Below are positions 53,782-62,569 of a stretch of DNA of 64,000 nucleotides, piece by piece (position 1 is the stretch's first letter; each line of letters opens with the position of its first letter). Position numbers and translations under genes: made by a program. Location of the stretch: the NCBI RefSeq assembly GCF_001019715.1, contig NZ_BBXJ01000001.1, positions 496,001 through 560,000 on the forward strand, read 5' to 3'. This DNA comes from Rodentibacter caecimuris. Its GTDB lineage: Bacteria > Pseudomonadota > Gammaproteobacteria > Enterobacterales > Pasteurellaceae. The notes below the pieces were generated by a model. The model was not told where the DNA came from and did no database searches. It saw only the letters and a program-made list of their open reading frames with translations.

Positions 53782-54692
53782 GTGAACTTGTCGATTTATC
53801 AAAACTTGATGCACCCAAAGTGCTTGAAGATTTAAATTTTGAAACCTTACTCGCCGAGCGTAAGGCAGAATTTATTGCTTTATTCCCACAAGAAGAACGC
53901 GCATTTTGGCAAGCCCGATTAAACCTTGAAAGCGAACCTATCACTAAATTACTGCAAGAAGTGGTTTATCTGCAGTTGCTTGAACGTTCTCGAATTAACC
54001 AAGCGGCACAGGCGACTATGTTGGCGTATGCCACAGGTTCGGATCTTGATGTCATCGCTGCCAACTTCAACGTGCAACGACAAGTCATTCAAGCAGAGGA
54101 CAACAGCGTTACGCCAAAAATACCGGCTATTTTAGAAAATGACACCTCATTAAGATTACGCACCCAACTTGCATTTGAGGGGCTTTCCGTTGCGGGTCCT
54201 CGCTCCGCTTACGTCTTTCACGCCCTTTCCGCTCATCCGGAAGTCGCCGATGTTTCAGTGGTTTCACCCGAACCGGCACAAGTGACCGTCACGATTTTAA
54301 GCCGAATCGGGCAAGGCACGGCAAGTGAAAGCGTATTAAATGCGGTGCGTAAAAAACTCAATGATGAAAATATCCGCCCTATTGGTGATCGTGTGACTGT
54401 GCAAAGTGCGGTGATCCACGCTTATAGCATCCGAGCCAAATTACACTTATACCGTGGGCCGGAATATGAACCAATCAAAGCCGAGGCATTGAAAAAACTC
54501 ACTGCCTACACGGAAGAAAAACGAAGACTTGGGCGTGATATTAGCCTTTCTGGTATTTATGCCGCTTTGCATTTAGAAGGCGTGCAACGTGTGGAATTAT
54601 TAAGCCCCACTGCCGACATTGTGCTACCAAGCTCAAAATCCGCTTATTGCACCGACATTAATCTTGAGATTGTGACCAGTGATGATTACTAG
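53778..54692 (+). CDS. P2 gpJ-like baseplate assembly protein
   Basis: 304 residues. LSKLDAPKVLEDLNFETLLA and YATGSDLDVIAANFNVQRQV are typical of the family. Baseplate wedge. Overlaps W and I. Confidence 0.93.
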   Translation: MSELVDLSKLDAPKVLEDLNFETLLAERKAEFIALFPQEERAFWQARLNLESEPITKLLQEVVYLQLLERSRINQAAQATMLAYATGSDLDVIAANFNVQRQVIQAEDNSVTPKIPAILENDTSLRLRTQLAFEGLSVAGPRSAYVFHALSAHPEVADVSVVSPEPAQVTVTILSRIGQGTASESVLNAVRKKLNDENIRPIGDRVTVQSAVIHAYSIRAKLHLYRGPEYEPIKAEALKKLTAYTEEKRRLGRDISLSGIYAALHLEGVQRVELLSPTADIVLPSSKSAYCTDINLEIVTSDDY

Positions 54693-55221
54693 CCACTTAT
54701 TGCCGATTGGTTCAACACCACTGGAAAAACGGGCGGCGGAAATTCTAAAAAGTGCGGTTGAAAATCCCATCATTATTGCGGATTTAATCAATCCTGACCG
54801 ATGCCCTGTTGAATTGCTCCCCTATCTTGCATGGGCGTTTTCCGTTGATAAATGGGACGAACATTGGACGGAGGAAGTAAAACGTATTGCGATCAAACAA
54901 TCCTACTTTGTACATAAACATAAGGGGACGATTGCCGCCGTTAAACGGGTGATTGAACCTATCGGCTATTTAGTTGAGCTGAAAGAATGGTTTAACACTC
55001 AACCGCAAGGAATCCCCGGCACATTTAGCCTAACTGTGGAAGTGCCGGAAAGTGGCCTGAGTGAACAAACCTACAATGAATTAGTGCGACTGGTCAATGA
55101 TGTAAAACCTGTCTCACGCCACTTAATACAGCTTGCTATCGCTATCTCGCCTACCGGCTCACTTAACACATTTGTCGGGCAACAAGAGGGCGAAGTTATC
55201 ACCATTTACCCACAAGGATAA
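54679..55221 (+). CDS. P2 gpI-like tail protein
   Basis: 180 residues. HLLPIGSTPLEKRAAEILKS, DRCPVELLPYLAWAFSVDKW and HKHKGTIAAVKRVIEPIGY are typical. It links baseplate and fibre. The stop is two bases before H. Confidence 0.93.
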   Translation: MMITSHLLPIGSTPLEKRAAEILKSAVENPIIIADLINPDRCPVELLPYLAWAFSVDKWDEHWTEEVKRIAIKQSYFVHKHKGTIAAVKRVIEPIGYLVELKEWFNTQPQGIPGTFSLTVEVPESGLSEQTYNELVRLVNDVKPVSRHLIQLAIAISPTGSLNTFVGQQEGEVITIYPQG

Positions 55222-55223
55222 TT

Positions 55224-57023
55224 ATGGCTTCACAATATTTTGCAATTTTGACGGATTACGGCACAACCGCTTTTGCCAACGCATTAAGCAGTAAACAGCC
55301 GTTACAACTCACCACCTTTGCCGTGGGTGACGGGAACGGACAAGTCGTTACCCCAACAGCCAATCGCACCGCACTTGCACGTGAAAAACACCGTGCGCCG
55401 GTAAGTGCAGTTTCGCTCGATCCTCGCAACAATAAACAAGTGATTGTCGAACTGACCATTCCTGAAAATGTGGGCGGTTTCTATATTCGCGAAATGGGCG
55501 TATTTGATAATCAAAACAAACTGGTTGCCTATGCCAACTGCCCAGAAAGTTTTAAACCGACCGAAAGCAGTGGTAGCGGAAAAGTTCAAGTATTACGCAT
55601 GATTCTCAAAGTTTCATCATCAGATGCAGTCACATTGAGCATTGATCACAGCGTGATTTTTGTTACACGCCAACAACTAAACCCTAAAACTATCACCGCA
55701 GAAACACAAAACGGATTTGATGAAAGTGGTCACACTCACGAAATTGATCGTGCGAATACGGAAAAAGCCGGTATTGTTCAGCTCTCAAATGACGACAACA
55801 GCGATGATGAAACCAAAGCCCCGACATTAAAAGCGATTAAAAAACTCAAAGGGCTTTATGACGGATTGCGGCGTTTGTTGGATAACTACATTCCCAACAG
55901 CAAAAAATCCAATGCGGTTAATAGTGCGTCATCTGATACGGTGGCAACTTCGGTTGCGGTTAAAACAGCTTATGACAAAGGAGTGGAAGCAAAAAACGCT
56001 GCTGATAATGCTAACAACAATGTAAACAGACGTGCGTTTGGACTTGCATTATCAAACGAGGATTTAAACAGCATTGCTGTTACCGGCATTTACGGACAAT
56101 CTTTAAATTCCAACTCAACATCAGCTCGACATTATCCAATAGAACAAGCCGGGAAGCTGATAGTGACTGGAAGCTCCGGCTTTGGCGCACAGCAGCTTTA
56201 TATCAGTTATCACGATAATCACATTTATGCGCGAGGGAAAAATCAAAATGGTTGGAGTGACTGGAAACGCATTGACGGCTTAAACGGAGTGTCAAAATCG
56301 GGCGATACGATGACCGGAAATCTGGTCATTGATACGGATGATTCGTTGCTTAAAGGTAAAAGAAGCGGGGTGAATAAATATGCTGTCGGGCTACGAAATA
56401 GTACAAGTAACGATGTTGTCGTGCTCAATTATACTGATAATACCTCGATCGAATTGCTTGCGAATTCGGTTTACTCAAATAAAACGCTTGTCGCGCCGGG
56501 AATGATTCTGGAGGATTCTGATTGGACGGGATTAAATATAAAAAATTTATCGGGTCGCTACGTCAGATTTGAAGGCAATCCTCATTCCGCAACTAACATG
56601 CTGACTATTATGTATAGGGAAGCAAACGGAACAAATATTAATACGGTTTCTTTGCGGAAGAAAGGCGGTACGCTGGCATTACTTGAAGATTTTACCTATC
56701 AAAAAATTGGTAATTTCGAAGTTAGACGCTATCCAGACGGAACGATGATTCAGACTTATTTCGCTGAATTCAATGATATTTTCGGCGCTAACTCCGGACT
56801 GGGCGGTTCTGGGCAAAAACAATTAACTTGGGCTGCGGCTTTTGTTGGTAAACCCATAGTGTTTGGCAACATCACCACATCTCTAGAGGAGAATCATAAT
56901 GCAGGAGTAAATATACTTACTAAATCAACAAACACTACATTATATTGGTATAACTATGAGAGTGGTAGCGCTAATCAGAGGTTGTGCCGCTTGCAATTTT
57001 TGGCAATCGGGAGATGGAGATAA
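55224..57023 (+). CDS. P2 gpH-like tail fibre protein
   Basis: 599 residues. The conserved N-terminal attachment part (YFAILTDYGTTAFANALSSK, GGFYIREMGVFD) is followed by a tail-fibre repeat segment (TEKAGIVQLSNDDNSDDETK) and a variable distal part from about 270 with SKSGDTMTGNLVIDTDD. The end differs from P2 and should set host range. Confidence 0.92.
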   Translation: MASQYFAILTDYGTTAFANALSSKQPLQLTTFAVGDGNGQVVTPTANRTALAREKHRAPVSAVSLDPRNNKQVIVELTIPENVGGFYIREMGVFDNQNKLVAYANCPESFKPTESSGSGKVQVLRMILKVSSSDAVTLSIDHSVIFVTRQQLNPKTITAETQNGFDESGHTHEIDRANTEKAGIVQLSNDDNSDDETKAPTLKAIKKLKGLYDGLRRLLDNYIPNSKKSNAVNSASSDTVATSVAVKTAYDKGVEAKNAADNANNNVNRRAFGLALSNEDLNSIAVTGIYGQSLNSNSTSARHYPIEQAGKLIVTGSSGFGAQQLYISYHDNHIYARGKNQNGWSDWKRIDGLNGVSKSGDTMTGNLVIDTDDSLLKGKRSGVNKYAVGLRNSTSNDVVVLNYTDNTSIELLANSVYSNKTLVAPGMILEDSDWTGLNIKNLSGRYVRFEGNPHSATNMLTIMYREANGTNINTVSLRKKGGTLALLEDFTYQKIGNFEVRRYPDGTMIQTYFAEFNDIFGANSGLGGSGQKQLTWAAAFVGKPIVFGNITTSLEENHNAGVNILTKSTNTTLYWYNYESGSANQRLCRLQFLAIGRWR

Positions 57024-57616
57024 TGGCAATTTATTTTAAAGACGGATTTTTTAATGATGATTTTGGCGGGTTTGTGCCGGAAGGCGCGATAGAAATCAGC
57101 GAAGAAAAATATATTGAGTTGCTTGAGGGGCAAGAGCAAGGAAAACAAATCATCAGTGATAAACAAGGAACCCCAGTACTGCTTGAGCCACAACCCAGTC
57201 CGGCTCACGAATTAAAAGATGGTGAGTGGATTATTTCAAAAACCAAAATAACCGCACTTACCACCCAACGCAAAACAACCCTTTTACAACGCATTGCGGA
57301 CAAAACCGATCAATTTAAAATGCAATATCTGCAAGGGTATTCTCAAGCCGAGATTGACAGTTTTTACCGTCAAGAACGTGAAGCGAGAAATGAATTGCCG
57401 GAAATGATTTTAACGACAATTTTTGAAGGTCGCGACGACTTAGAAAATATTGAAGAGCTGAAAAAGAAAGTCATCGAAAAAGCAGATTTATTCGCTATCG
57501 TCATGGGTAAACTTTTTGCGATTAAACAAAATTTTGAAACCCATATTGAGCAAGCTGAAACATTGGAAGACTTAGACAAAATTGAACAGGAGATTGAACA
57601 ATGGCAAAAACTGTAA
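57023..57616 (+). CDS. Probable tail fibre assembly protein
   Basis: 197 residues from the ATG at 57023, on the last base of the H stop. N-terminus YFKDGFFNDDFGGFVPEGAI with EISEEKYIELLEGQEQGK is like phage fibre assembly chaperones; the C-terminal part is acidic and helical. The position directly after H matches P2 gpG. Confidence 0.75.
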   Translation: MAIYFKDGFFNDDFGGFVPEGAIEISEEKYIELLEGQEQGKQIISDKQGTPVLLEPQPSPAHELKDGEWIISKTKITALTTQRKTTLLQRIADKTDQFKMQYLQGYSQAEIDSFYRQEREARNELPEMILTTIFEGRDDLENIEELKKKVIEKADLFAIVMGKLFAIKQNFETHIEQAETLEDLDKIEQEIEQWQKL

Positions 57617-57870
57617 AACAAAAAATGAAGAATTGGGCTTATCACATCTTAATCGCTGTTGATCAACTATGTAATGCCTTGGTAGGCGGTGCGGCAGATG
57701 AAACCTTTTCAAGCCGTTGTTATCGTGGTGCAATATTGGCAGATAAGCCGAAAAAACGGTGGCGCGTGTTATATCGTGTGATTAATGGGCTGTTCCTTGA
57801 CAAAAATCACTGCAAAACAGCCTATGAAAGCGAGATTTCACGCAAACAATATCCACAGGATTTTGCATAA
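57601..57870 (+). CDS. Conserved phage protein of unknown function
   Basis: 89 residues (QKMKNWAYHILIAVDQLCNA; DETFSSRCYRGAILADKPKK). Proteins of this type are common behind fibre genes in Pasteurellaceae and other phages, but no function is known to me. It overlaps the assembly gene by 16 bases. Confidence 0.7.
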   Translation: MAKTVKQKMKNWAYHILIAVDQLCNALVGGAADETFSSRCYRGAILADKPKKRWRVLYRVINGLFLDKNHCKTAYESEISRKQYPQDFA

Positions 57871-57871
57871 C

Positions 57872-57902
57872 AAAAAATGCGGTCAAAACTGACCGCATTT
57901 TG
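57872..57902 (+). terminator. Terminator resembling a paired uptake signal
   Basis: AAAAATGCGGTC and GACCGCATTTT around AAAACT. It differs from the uptake signal at one base on each arm (ATGCGGT in place of GTGCGGT). Confidence 0.8.
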
Positions 57903-58004
57903 TTAATTTACTGCTCACACTTTCCCCCACTCGCACTCCCTCACAGCTTCCGACAAAATAGCCTTGCTTTTTTATATTTCAATCTGAAACCATAGGGCTA
58001 AATT

Positions 58005-59189
58005 ATGTCTGAAGAATATCTACACGGTGTCAAAGTTACGGAAATTTCCGAAGCCTTGCGCACCTTGACGACATCCTCTACTGCCGTCATTGGCTTGGTT
58101 GCGACAGCATCTGATGCAGACAATGACACCTTCCCACTCAATAAACCGACCTTACTCACCGGCATTACACCGTCAATGATTGCCAAAGCAGGCAAAACAG
58201 GCACACTTTCCCGTGCATTAGACGGCATTTTAGATATTGTCAATTGTAAAGTCATTGTGATCCGTGTGGAAGAAAGTGACGATGAATCACAAATGAAAGC
58301 AAACGTGATCGGCGGTGTGGATGAAGAAGGCAATTACACCGGCTTAAAAGCCTTTTTAGTTTCCGCTGCCGTTTGCGGTGTTAAACCCCGCATTTTCTGT
58401 GTGCCGAAATATGATTCGCAAGATGTCGCCGTTGAATTAATCAGCGTGGCGCAAAAACTCAACGGTTTTGTCTATGCCTCTTGCTACGGTTGCAACACGA
58501 AAGAACAAGCCGTCACTTATCGCCGCCAGTTCTCACAGCGTGAGTTGATGTTGATTTTTGGCGATTTCCTTTCCTTCAATCCGCACACTAAACAAACAGA
58601 AATCGACTATGCCGTTACCCGCGCTGCAGCGATGCGTGCGTATCAAGACAAAGAATTTGGCTGGCATACCTCCATTTCAAACAAAGGCTTAAACGGTGTG
58701 ACAGGTGTTACTAAGCCACTTTCCTTTGATATTAATGATTCCGCAACGGATGTGAATTATCTCAATGAACAAGGCATTACCGCTTGTATCAATTACAACG
58801 GCTACAAATTCTGGGGCTTGCGTACCTGTTCTGCCGACAAATTGTTCATCTACGAAAACTACACCCGCACCGCACAAGTGCTGAAAGACACTATTGCGCA
58901 ATCATTCGATTGGGCAGTGGATAAAGATATTTCCGTCAATCTTGTAAAAGAGATTGTGGAAGCAATCAATGCGAAATGGCGTGAGTTTGTGGCGAAAGGT
59001 TATTTGGTTGGCGGCAAAGCCTTTATCAATCCTGAATTAAACACCGCAGCAACCTTAAAAGATGCGAAATTGATTGTCTCTTATGATTACTGCCCTGTGC
59101 CACCATTAGAACAGCTTGGCTTTAACCAATATATCAGCGATGAATATTTGGTTGAATTTGCAGCCAACATCGCAAAAGTAGGAGCGTAA
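58005..59189 (+). CDS. P2 gpFI-like tail sheath protein
   Basis: 394 residues. YLHGVKVTEISEALRTLTTS, SSTAVIGLVATASDAD and the C-terminal EQLGFNQYISDEYLVEFAAN are typical. It forms the contractile sheath. Three bases separate it from FII. Confidence 0.95.
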   Translation: MSEEYLHGVKVTEISEALRTLTTSSTAVIGLVATASDADNDTFPLNKPTLLTGITPSMIAKAGKTGTLSRALDGILDIVNCKVIVIRVEESDDESQMKANVIGGVDEEGNYTGLKAFLVSAAVCGVKPRIFCVPKYDSQDVAVELISVAQKLNGFVYASCYGCNTKEQAVTYRRQFSQRELMLIFGDFLSFNPHTKQTEIDYAVTRAAAMRAYQDKEFGWHTSISNKGLNGVTGVTKPLSFDINDSATDVNYLNEQGITACINYNGYKFWGLRTCSADKLFIYENYTRTAQVLKDTIAQSFDWAVDKDISVNLVKEIVEAINAKWREFVAKGYLVGGKAFINPELNTAATLKDAKLIVSYDYCPVPPLEQLGFNQYISDEYLVEFAANIAKVGA

Positions 59190-59192
59190 CAA

Positions 59193-59699
59193 ATGGCTTT
59201 ACCCCGCAAATTAAAACTCATGAATTTCTTGGCTGACGGCAATTCTTATCGTGGTCAAGTCACCGAAATCACTCAACCTAAATTGGCATTGAAACTGGAA
59301 GAATACCGTGCAGGCGGTATGTTCGGACCGGTTAAAGTCAATCTCGGTGTTGAAGCCCTTGAAGCACAATTCAAAATGGGCGGTTATATGACCGAGCTTT
59401 TGAAACAATTTGGCGGAGCGATTGACGGCACACCTCTACGTTTTGCCGGTGCATATCAACAAGACGACGCCGAAGAAGTCACCGGTATTGAACTTGTTAT
59501 GCGTGGTCGTTTTGGTGAAATCGACAATGGTACCAGTAAATCGGGCGATGACACCGAACAAAGCTACACTGTGCCTTTGACTTATTACAAAATCATCGAA
59601 AACGGCAAAGATATTATCGAAATTGATCTGCTCAATTCCGTGTTTATCGTGGACGGTAAAGACCGCTTAGCGGAACACCGTGCAGCCATCGGCATTTAA
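59193..59699 (+). CDS. P2 gpFII-like tail tube protein
   Basis: 168 residues, PRKLKLMNFLADGNSYRGQV and LRFAGAYQQDDAEEVTGIEL. It forms the inner tube of the tail. It is followed by a small hairpin. Confidence 0.95.
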   Translation: MALPRKLKLMNFLADGNSYRGQVTEITQPKLALKLEEYRAGGMFGPVKVNLGVEALEAQFKMGGYMTELLKQFGGAIDGTPLRFAGAYQQDDAEEVTGIELVMRGRFGEIDNGTSKSGDDTEQSYTVPLTYYKIIENGKDIIEIDLLNSVFIVDGKDRLAEHRAAIGI

Positions 59700-59711
59700 T
59701 TTCACACACCT

Positions 59712-59730
59712 TGCCCCGAAAGGGGCATTT
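59712..59730 (+). terminator. Hairpin after tail tube gene
   Basis: TGCCCC-GAAA-GGGGCA followed by TTTATT. Weak T run; it may only partly stop transcription so that tube protein exceeds E. Confidence 0.6.
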
Positions 59731-59739
59731 ATTCACTCT

Positions 59740-59772
59740 TGGAAATTTCCACATTATTTTTGGAAATTTCCA
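59740..59772. promoter_or_regulatory. Twin palindromes upstream of gene E
   Basis: TGGAAATTTCCA occurs at 59740-59751 and 59761-59772, perfect 12-bp palindromes with centres 21 bases (two turns) apart, 23 bases before the E start. Looks like a double operator; the binding protein is not known. Confidence 0.5.
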
Positions 59773-59794
59773 ATTTAAAAACGGAAATTATGTT

Positions 59795-60091
59795 ATGAAA
59801 AACGAAACCTCAAAAATTATTACACTTAGCTTGCCGATTATGCGTGGTGACAAGAAAATCACCGACATCACCGTGATTAAACCCACTGTGCCGGCACTAA
59901 AAGGCTTGAAAATGTTTGATGTGTTGCAAATGGATGTCGATTCATTGCAAAAATTATTGCCGCGCGTAACACAACCTGTTTTACACAAGGCTGATTTTGA
60001 CACTATGGAAGTGGCAGATTTCACCGAATTATCTGCGGCGGCTGTCGGTTTTTTAGGGAAGAACTCGGAAACGGAAGATCCGACCGAGTAA
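59795..60091 (+). CDS. P2 gpE-like tail assembly chaperone
   Basis: 98 residues from ATG 59795. ITLSLPIMRGDKKITDITVI and VLQMDVDSLQKLLPRVTQPV are typical of gpE. A slippery heptamer T TTT TTA at 60049-60055, in the right phase, would let ribosomes slip by -1 into the E' frame, as in P2. Confidence 0.88.
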   Translation: MKNETSKIITLSLPIMRGDKKITDITVIKPTVPALKGLKMFDVLQMDVDSLQKLLPRVTQPVLHKADFDTMEVADFTELSAAAVGFLGKNSETEDPTE

Positions 60092-60120
60092 TCTTAATCG
60101 CTGCCACGGTGGAAGATGCC

Positions 60121-60240
60121 ATGGCAGATATTGCCCTGATTTTCCACTGGCAACCACAAGCCTTTGACGAGATGACATTTAGCGAGCTTATGCAATGGCG
60201 GGAAAAAGCGAGAGAACTCAATGAGACAGAAAGTGATTGA
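60121..60240 (+). CDS. P2 gpE'-like extension (GpE family), likely expressed by -1 frameshift
   Basis: 39 residues from an internal ATG (MADIALIFHWQPQAFDEMTF), but the frame is open back to 60052, so the natural product is probably E fused to E' through slippage at 60049-60055. Chaperone for the tape measure in tail assembly. Confidence 0.75.
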   Translation: MADIALIFHWQPQAFDEMTFSELMQWREKARELNETESD

Positions 60241-60346
60241 TTATTTAATGGCAAAACCCCGTTATGTGATTTGGCGCATTTTGTTGGCCGCACTTCTCTG
60301 CTTTTGGCTGATTGTTATCTTTAGCATTGCTTTTCTTTTTCACTAA
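60221..60346 (+). CDS. Small membrane protein
   Basis: 41 residues, basic start (RQKVIDYLMAKPRYVIW) and one long membrane helix (ILLAALLCFWLIVIFSIAF). It overlaps the end of E'. No family recognised. Confidence 0.5.
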   Translation: MRQKVIDYLMAKPRYVIWRILLAALLCFWLIVIFSIAFLFH

Positions 60347-60402
60347 TCAAGAGCGGTCAGAAATCAAGGGATTTTTTGACCGCATTTTTACAGGATTTTA
60401 TT

Positions 60403-60741
60403 ATGAAGATTAAATCATTACATATTTTAGATTTTTTCCGTGAATTATTTATTTTTTCCGTTGTACTTGCCATTTTTCTTTTTGGTAATTCAGCGGCAGA
60501 AGAAACTCTTCTTTGGTTTTTTTGTTTAATTTCATTTTTGGCATTTATGGCTGCCGGCGTAAACAGTTCAAATCCTAAAACAAGATTCACTCAAAATAAA
60601 ACAAGGTTTGAGTTTTGTACACTTTTAGCCTTGTGTCTTATCGTGGTTTATTTTGAGCATTGGGTCATTGCAACATTGGTGTTTGTCTCTAATTTTGTAT
60701 TTATAGCCTCTTGCATAAATCAGGATAAAAAGGACAACTAA
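60403..60741 (+). CDS. Hypothetical phage membrane protein
   Basis: 112 residues from ATG 60403; a weaker TTG start lies at 60376. Three to four hydrophobic segments (LFIFSVVLAIFLFG, TLLWFFCLISFLAFMAAG, FCTLLALCLIVVYFEHW). Inserted between E' and U, AT-rich compared with the tail genes, so probably cargo. Function unknown. Confidence 0.55.
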   Translation: MKIKSLHILDFFRELFIFSVVLAIFLFGNSAAEETLLWFFCLISFLAFMAAGVNSSNPKTRFTQNKTRFEFCTLLALCLIVVYFEHWVIATLVFVSNFVFIASCINQDKKDN

Positions 60742-61179
60742 ATGCTCCAAAACTCCACCCTTGCTGCTCTTGGCGTGTTTGTGTTTACCCGTCAAACTGT
60801 ACCTTTTCAGAGTTTAGACCGTCAATCATCGTGGCGACATCCCACCAATTCCGTTGTGGGGCAAATGCCAAAAACCCAGTTTACTGGTAAAGATTCTGAA
60901 ACCGTTACTATTAGCGGTCGATTAATCCCTGAAATCACAGGTGGTACATTAAGCCTTGCCATGTTGGAATTAATGGCGGAAAGCGGTGCGGCATTTCCTC
61001 TGATTGAAGGGGCAAATTTTATGTTGATGGGGTTCTTTGTCATCGAATCAATCCAAGAAACCCGAACCGAACTATTTGGAGATGGCACGGCACGCGCCAT
61101 TGATTTTACCCTTAATTTAAAACGTACTGATGATCCGCTATTGATTGATCTTGCGCAAAATATAATGGGAGCATTTTAA
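60742..61179 (+). CDS. P2 gpU-like tail protein
   Basis: 145 residues. FVFTRQTVPFQSLDRQSSWR, VTISGRLIPEITGG and LRRTDDPLL-like (LKRTDDPLL) features are typical of P2 gpU. A tail component. Starts immediately after the preceding stop and overlaps D by one base. Confidence 0.92.
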   Translation: MLQNSTLAALGVFVFTRQTVPFQSLDRQSSWRHPTNSVVGQMPKTQFTGKDSETVTISGRLIPEITGGTLSLAMLELMAESGAAFPLIEGANFMLMGFFVIESIQETRTELFGDGTARAIDFTLNLKRTDDPLLIDLAQNIMGAF

Positions 61180-62357
61180 TGTTTGAGTTTGCCACGAATC
61201 ACCGCACACCTAAATTTTCTGTAGTGGTGATCACACAGGACAAACAGAAGAACGACATCACCCAAACTGTCGCTGACCGTTTAATGAGTATGCAGATTGA
61301 GGACAATCGAGGCTTTGAAGCGGATATGCTTGATTTGCAGCTTTCCGACCACGACGGCAAACTCGCCCTTCCCCCTCGTAACGCCGCCATTCAAGTGGCG
61401 ATAGGCTGGCAAGGTGAGCCGTTGATTGATAAAGGAAAATATTTGGTTGATGAAGTGCAGTTTTCCGGCTCGCCCGATACCCTCACCATTCGGGCAAGAG
61501 CGGCAGATTTAAAAGGAAGTCTTAGCGAGCAAAAAGAGCGGTCATTTCACAACATAAAATTAGGTGCATTGATTGACCAAATCGCCAAAGAAAATAAATT
61601 GGAAAGCCAATGTGCCAAAGAATATACCGAACAAACCATTTCGCACATTGACCAAACCAACGAAAGCGACATTAATTTACTGACACGTCTTGCAGAAGAA
61701 TATGGCGCAATGGCAACAGTGAAAAATGGCGTGTTGCTGTTTATGCCATTGGGCGCAGCCAAAACCGCCACGGGCAAACCTATTCCAACGGTGCAAATCA
61801 CTAAATCGAAAGGCGACAGTTACAACTTCAGCATTGCCGAAAGCGACAACTACAAAGCCGTGCGTGCCTATTGGCACAATACGGACACCGGCAAACGGGG
61901 GGAGATCACCGTTGATACCAATACTAAAATTGTGAAAAAACAACGTATGACAAAAGGCAGAACGCTGAAAAACGGCACAGTAAAAGGCAGTCGATTGAGC
62001 AAGCGGAAATACAACACCGTAGAACAACAAGAGCCGGTCACAAGCAATAGTGATCAAATCAAAACCCTACGCCACACTTACGCCACAGAAGCCAGTGCGA
62101 TTAACGCGGCAAAATCCGCTTTTGACAAACTCAAGCGTGGTGTAGCCAGTTTTAGCATCACCCTTGCCTACGGCATACCGGATTTAATGCCGGAAACCCC
62201 GGTGCAGTTGAGCGGATTTAAGCAAGAAATTGATGGAGCGGATTGGTTGATTACGAAGGTTTCGCATAGTATCAGTGATAATGGCTATACTTCGCAAGTG
62301 GAGTGTGAGTTGAAGGTTGAGGGGGAAGAAATGGCTATTAAGAAAGAAGAAAAATAA
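61179..62357 (+). CDS. P2 gpD-like late control / baseplate hub protein
   Basis: 392 residues. FSVVVITQDKQKNDITQTVA, VGWQGE-like AIGWQGEPLIDKGKYLVDEV and TQAEA-like repeats are typical; the middle (GAKTATGKPIPTVQITKSKG) is also conserved. It is the hub at the base of the tail. Last gene of the tail operon; no ogr gene follows. Confidence 0.93.
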   Translation: MFEFATNHRTPKFSVVVITQDKQKNDITQTVADRLMSMQIEDNRGFEADMLDLQLSDHDGKLALPPRNAAIQVAIGWQGEPLIDKGKYLVDEVQFSGSPDTLTIRARAADLKGSLSEQKERSFHNIKLGALIDQIAKENKLESQCAKEYTEQTISHIDQTNESDINLLTRLAEEYGAMATVKNGVLLFMPLGAAKTATGKPIPTVQITKSKGDSYNFSIAESDNYKAVRAYWHNTDTGKRGEITVDTNTKIVKKQRMTKGRTLKNGTVKGSRLSKRKYNTVEQQEPVTSNSDQIKTLRHTYATEASAINAAKSAFDKLKRGVASFSITLAYGIPDLMPETPVQLSGFKQEIDGADWLITKVSHSISDNGYTSQVECELKVEGEEMAIKKEEK

Positions 62358-62474
62358 AATTGAGAAGTGACTCACAAATTTATAAATTCACAATAATAAA
62401 AGATTGCATTTAAGGCAAAAAAAGTTATTATTGCACTGACGTTATGTAATAGTAACAAAGCACAAAGAGTAATA

Positions 62475-62569
62475 GGGGCGGCTACTTTGTGTGATCCCGC
62501 CCAGTGGGGAAATTGCATGTGTGTGCGAGGACACTCAACGGACGGGCTGAAAGGTCCGTCACTTTTTTT
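62475..62569 (+). ncRNA. Structured intergenic segment with terminator, possible small RNA
   Basis: GGGCGG/CCGCCC (62476-62481, 62497-62502) and a terminator ACGGAC/GTCCGT (62538-62559) followed by CACTTTTTTT. G+C is far higher than in the 100 AT-rich bases before it. It may be the 3' end of the D transcript or an independent small RNA. The interval 62358-62474 shows no gene. Confidence 0.35.

Noticed and set aside
39719-62400. Mu-like prophage
   Set aside because: No transposase A/B, no Mu-type Gam or portal gp29; divergent QP and ONML operons and FI-FII-E-U-D order are those of P2.
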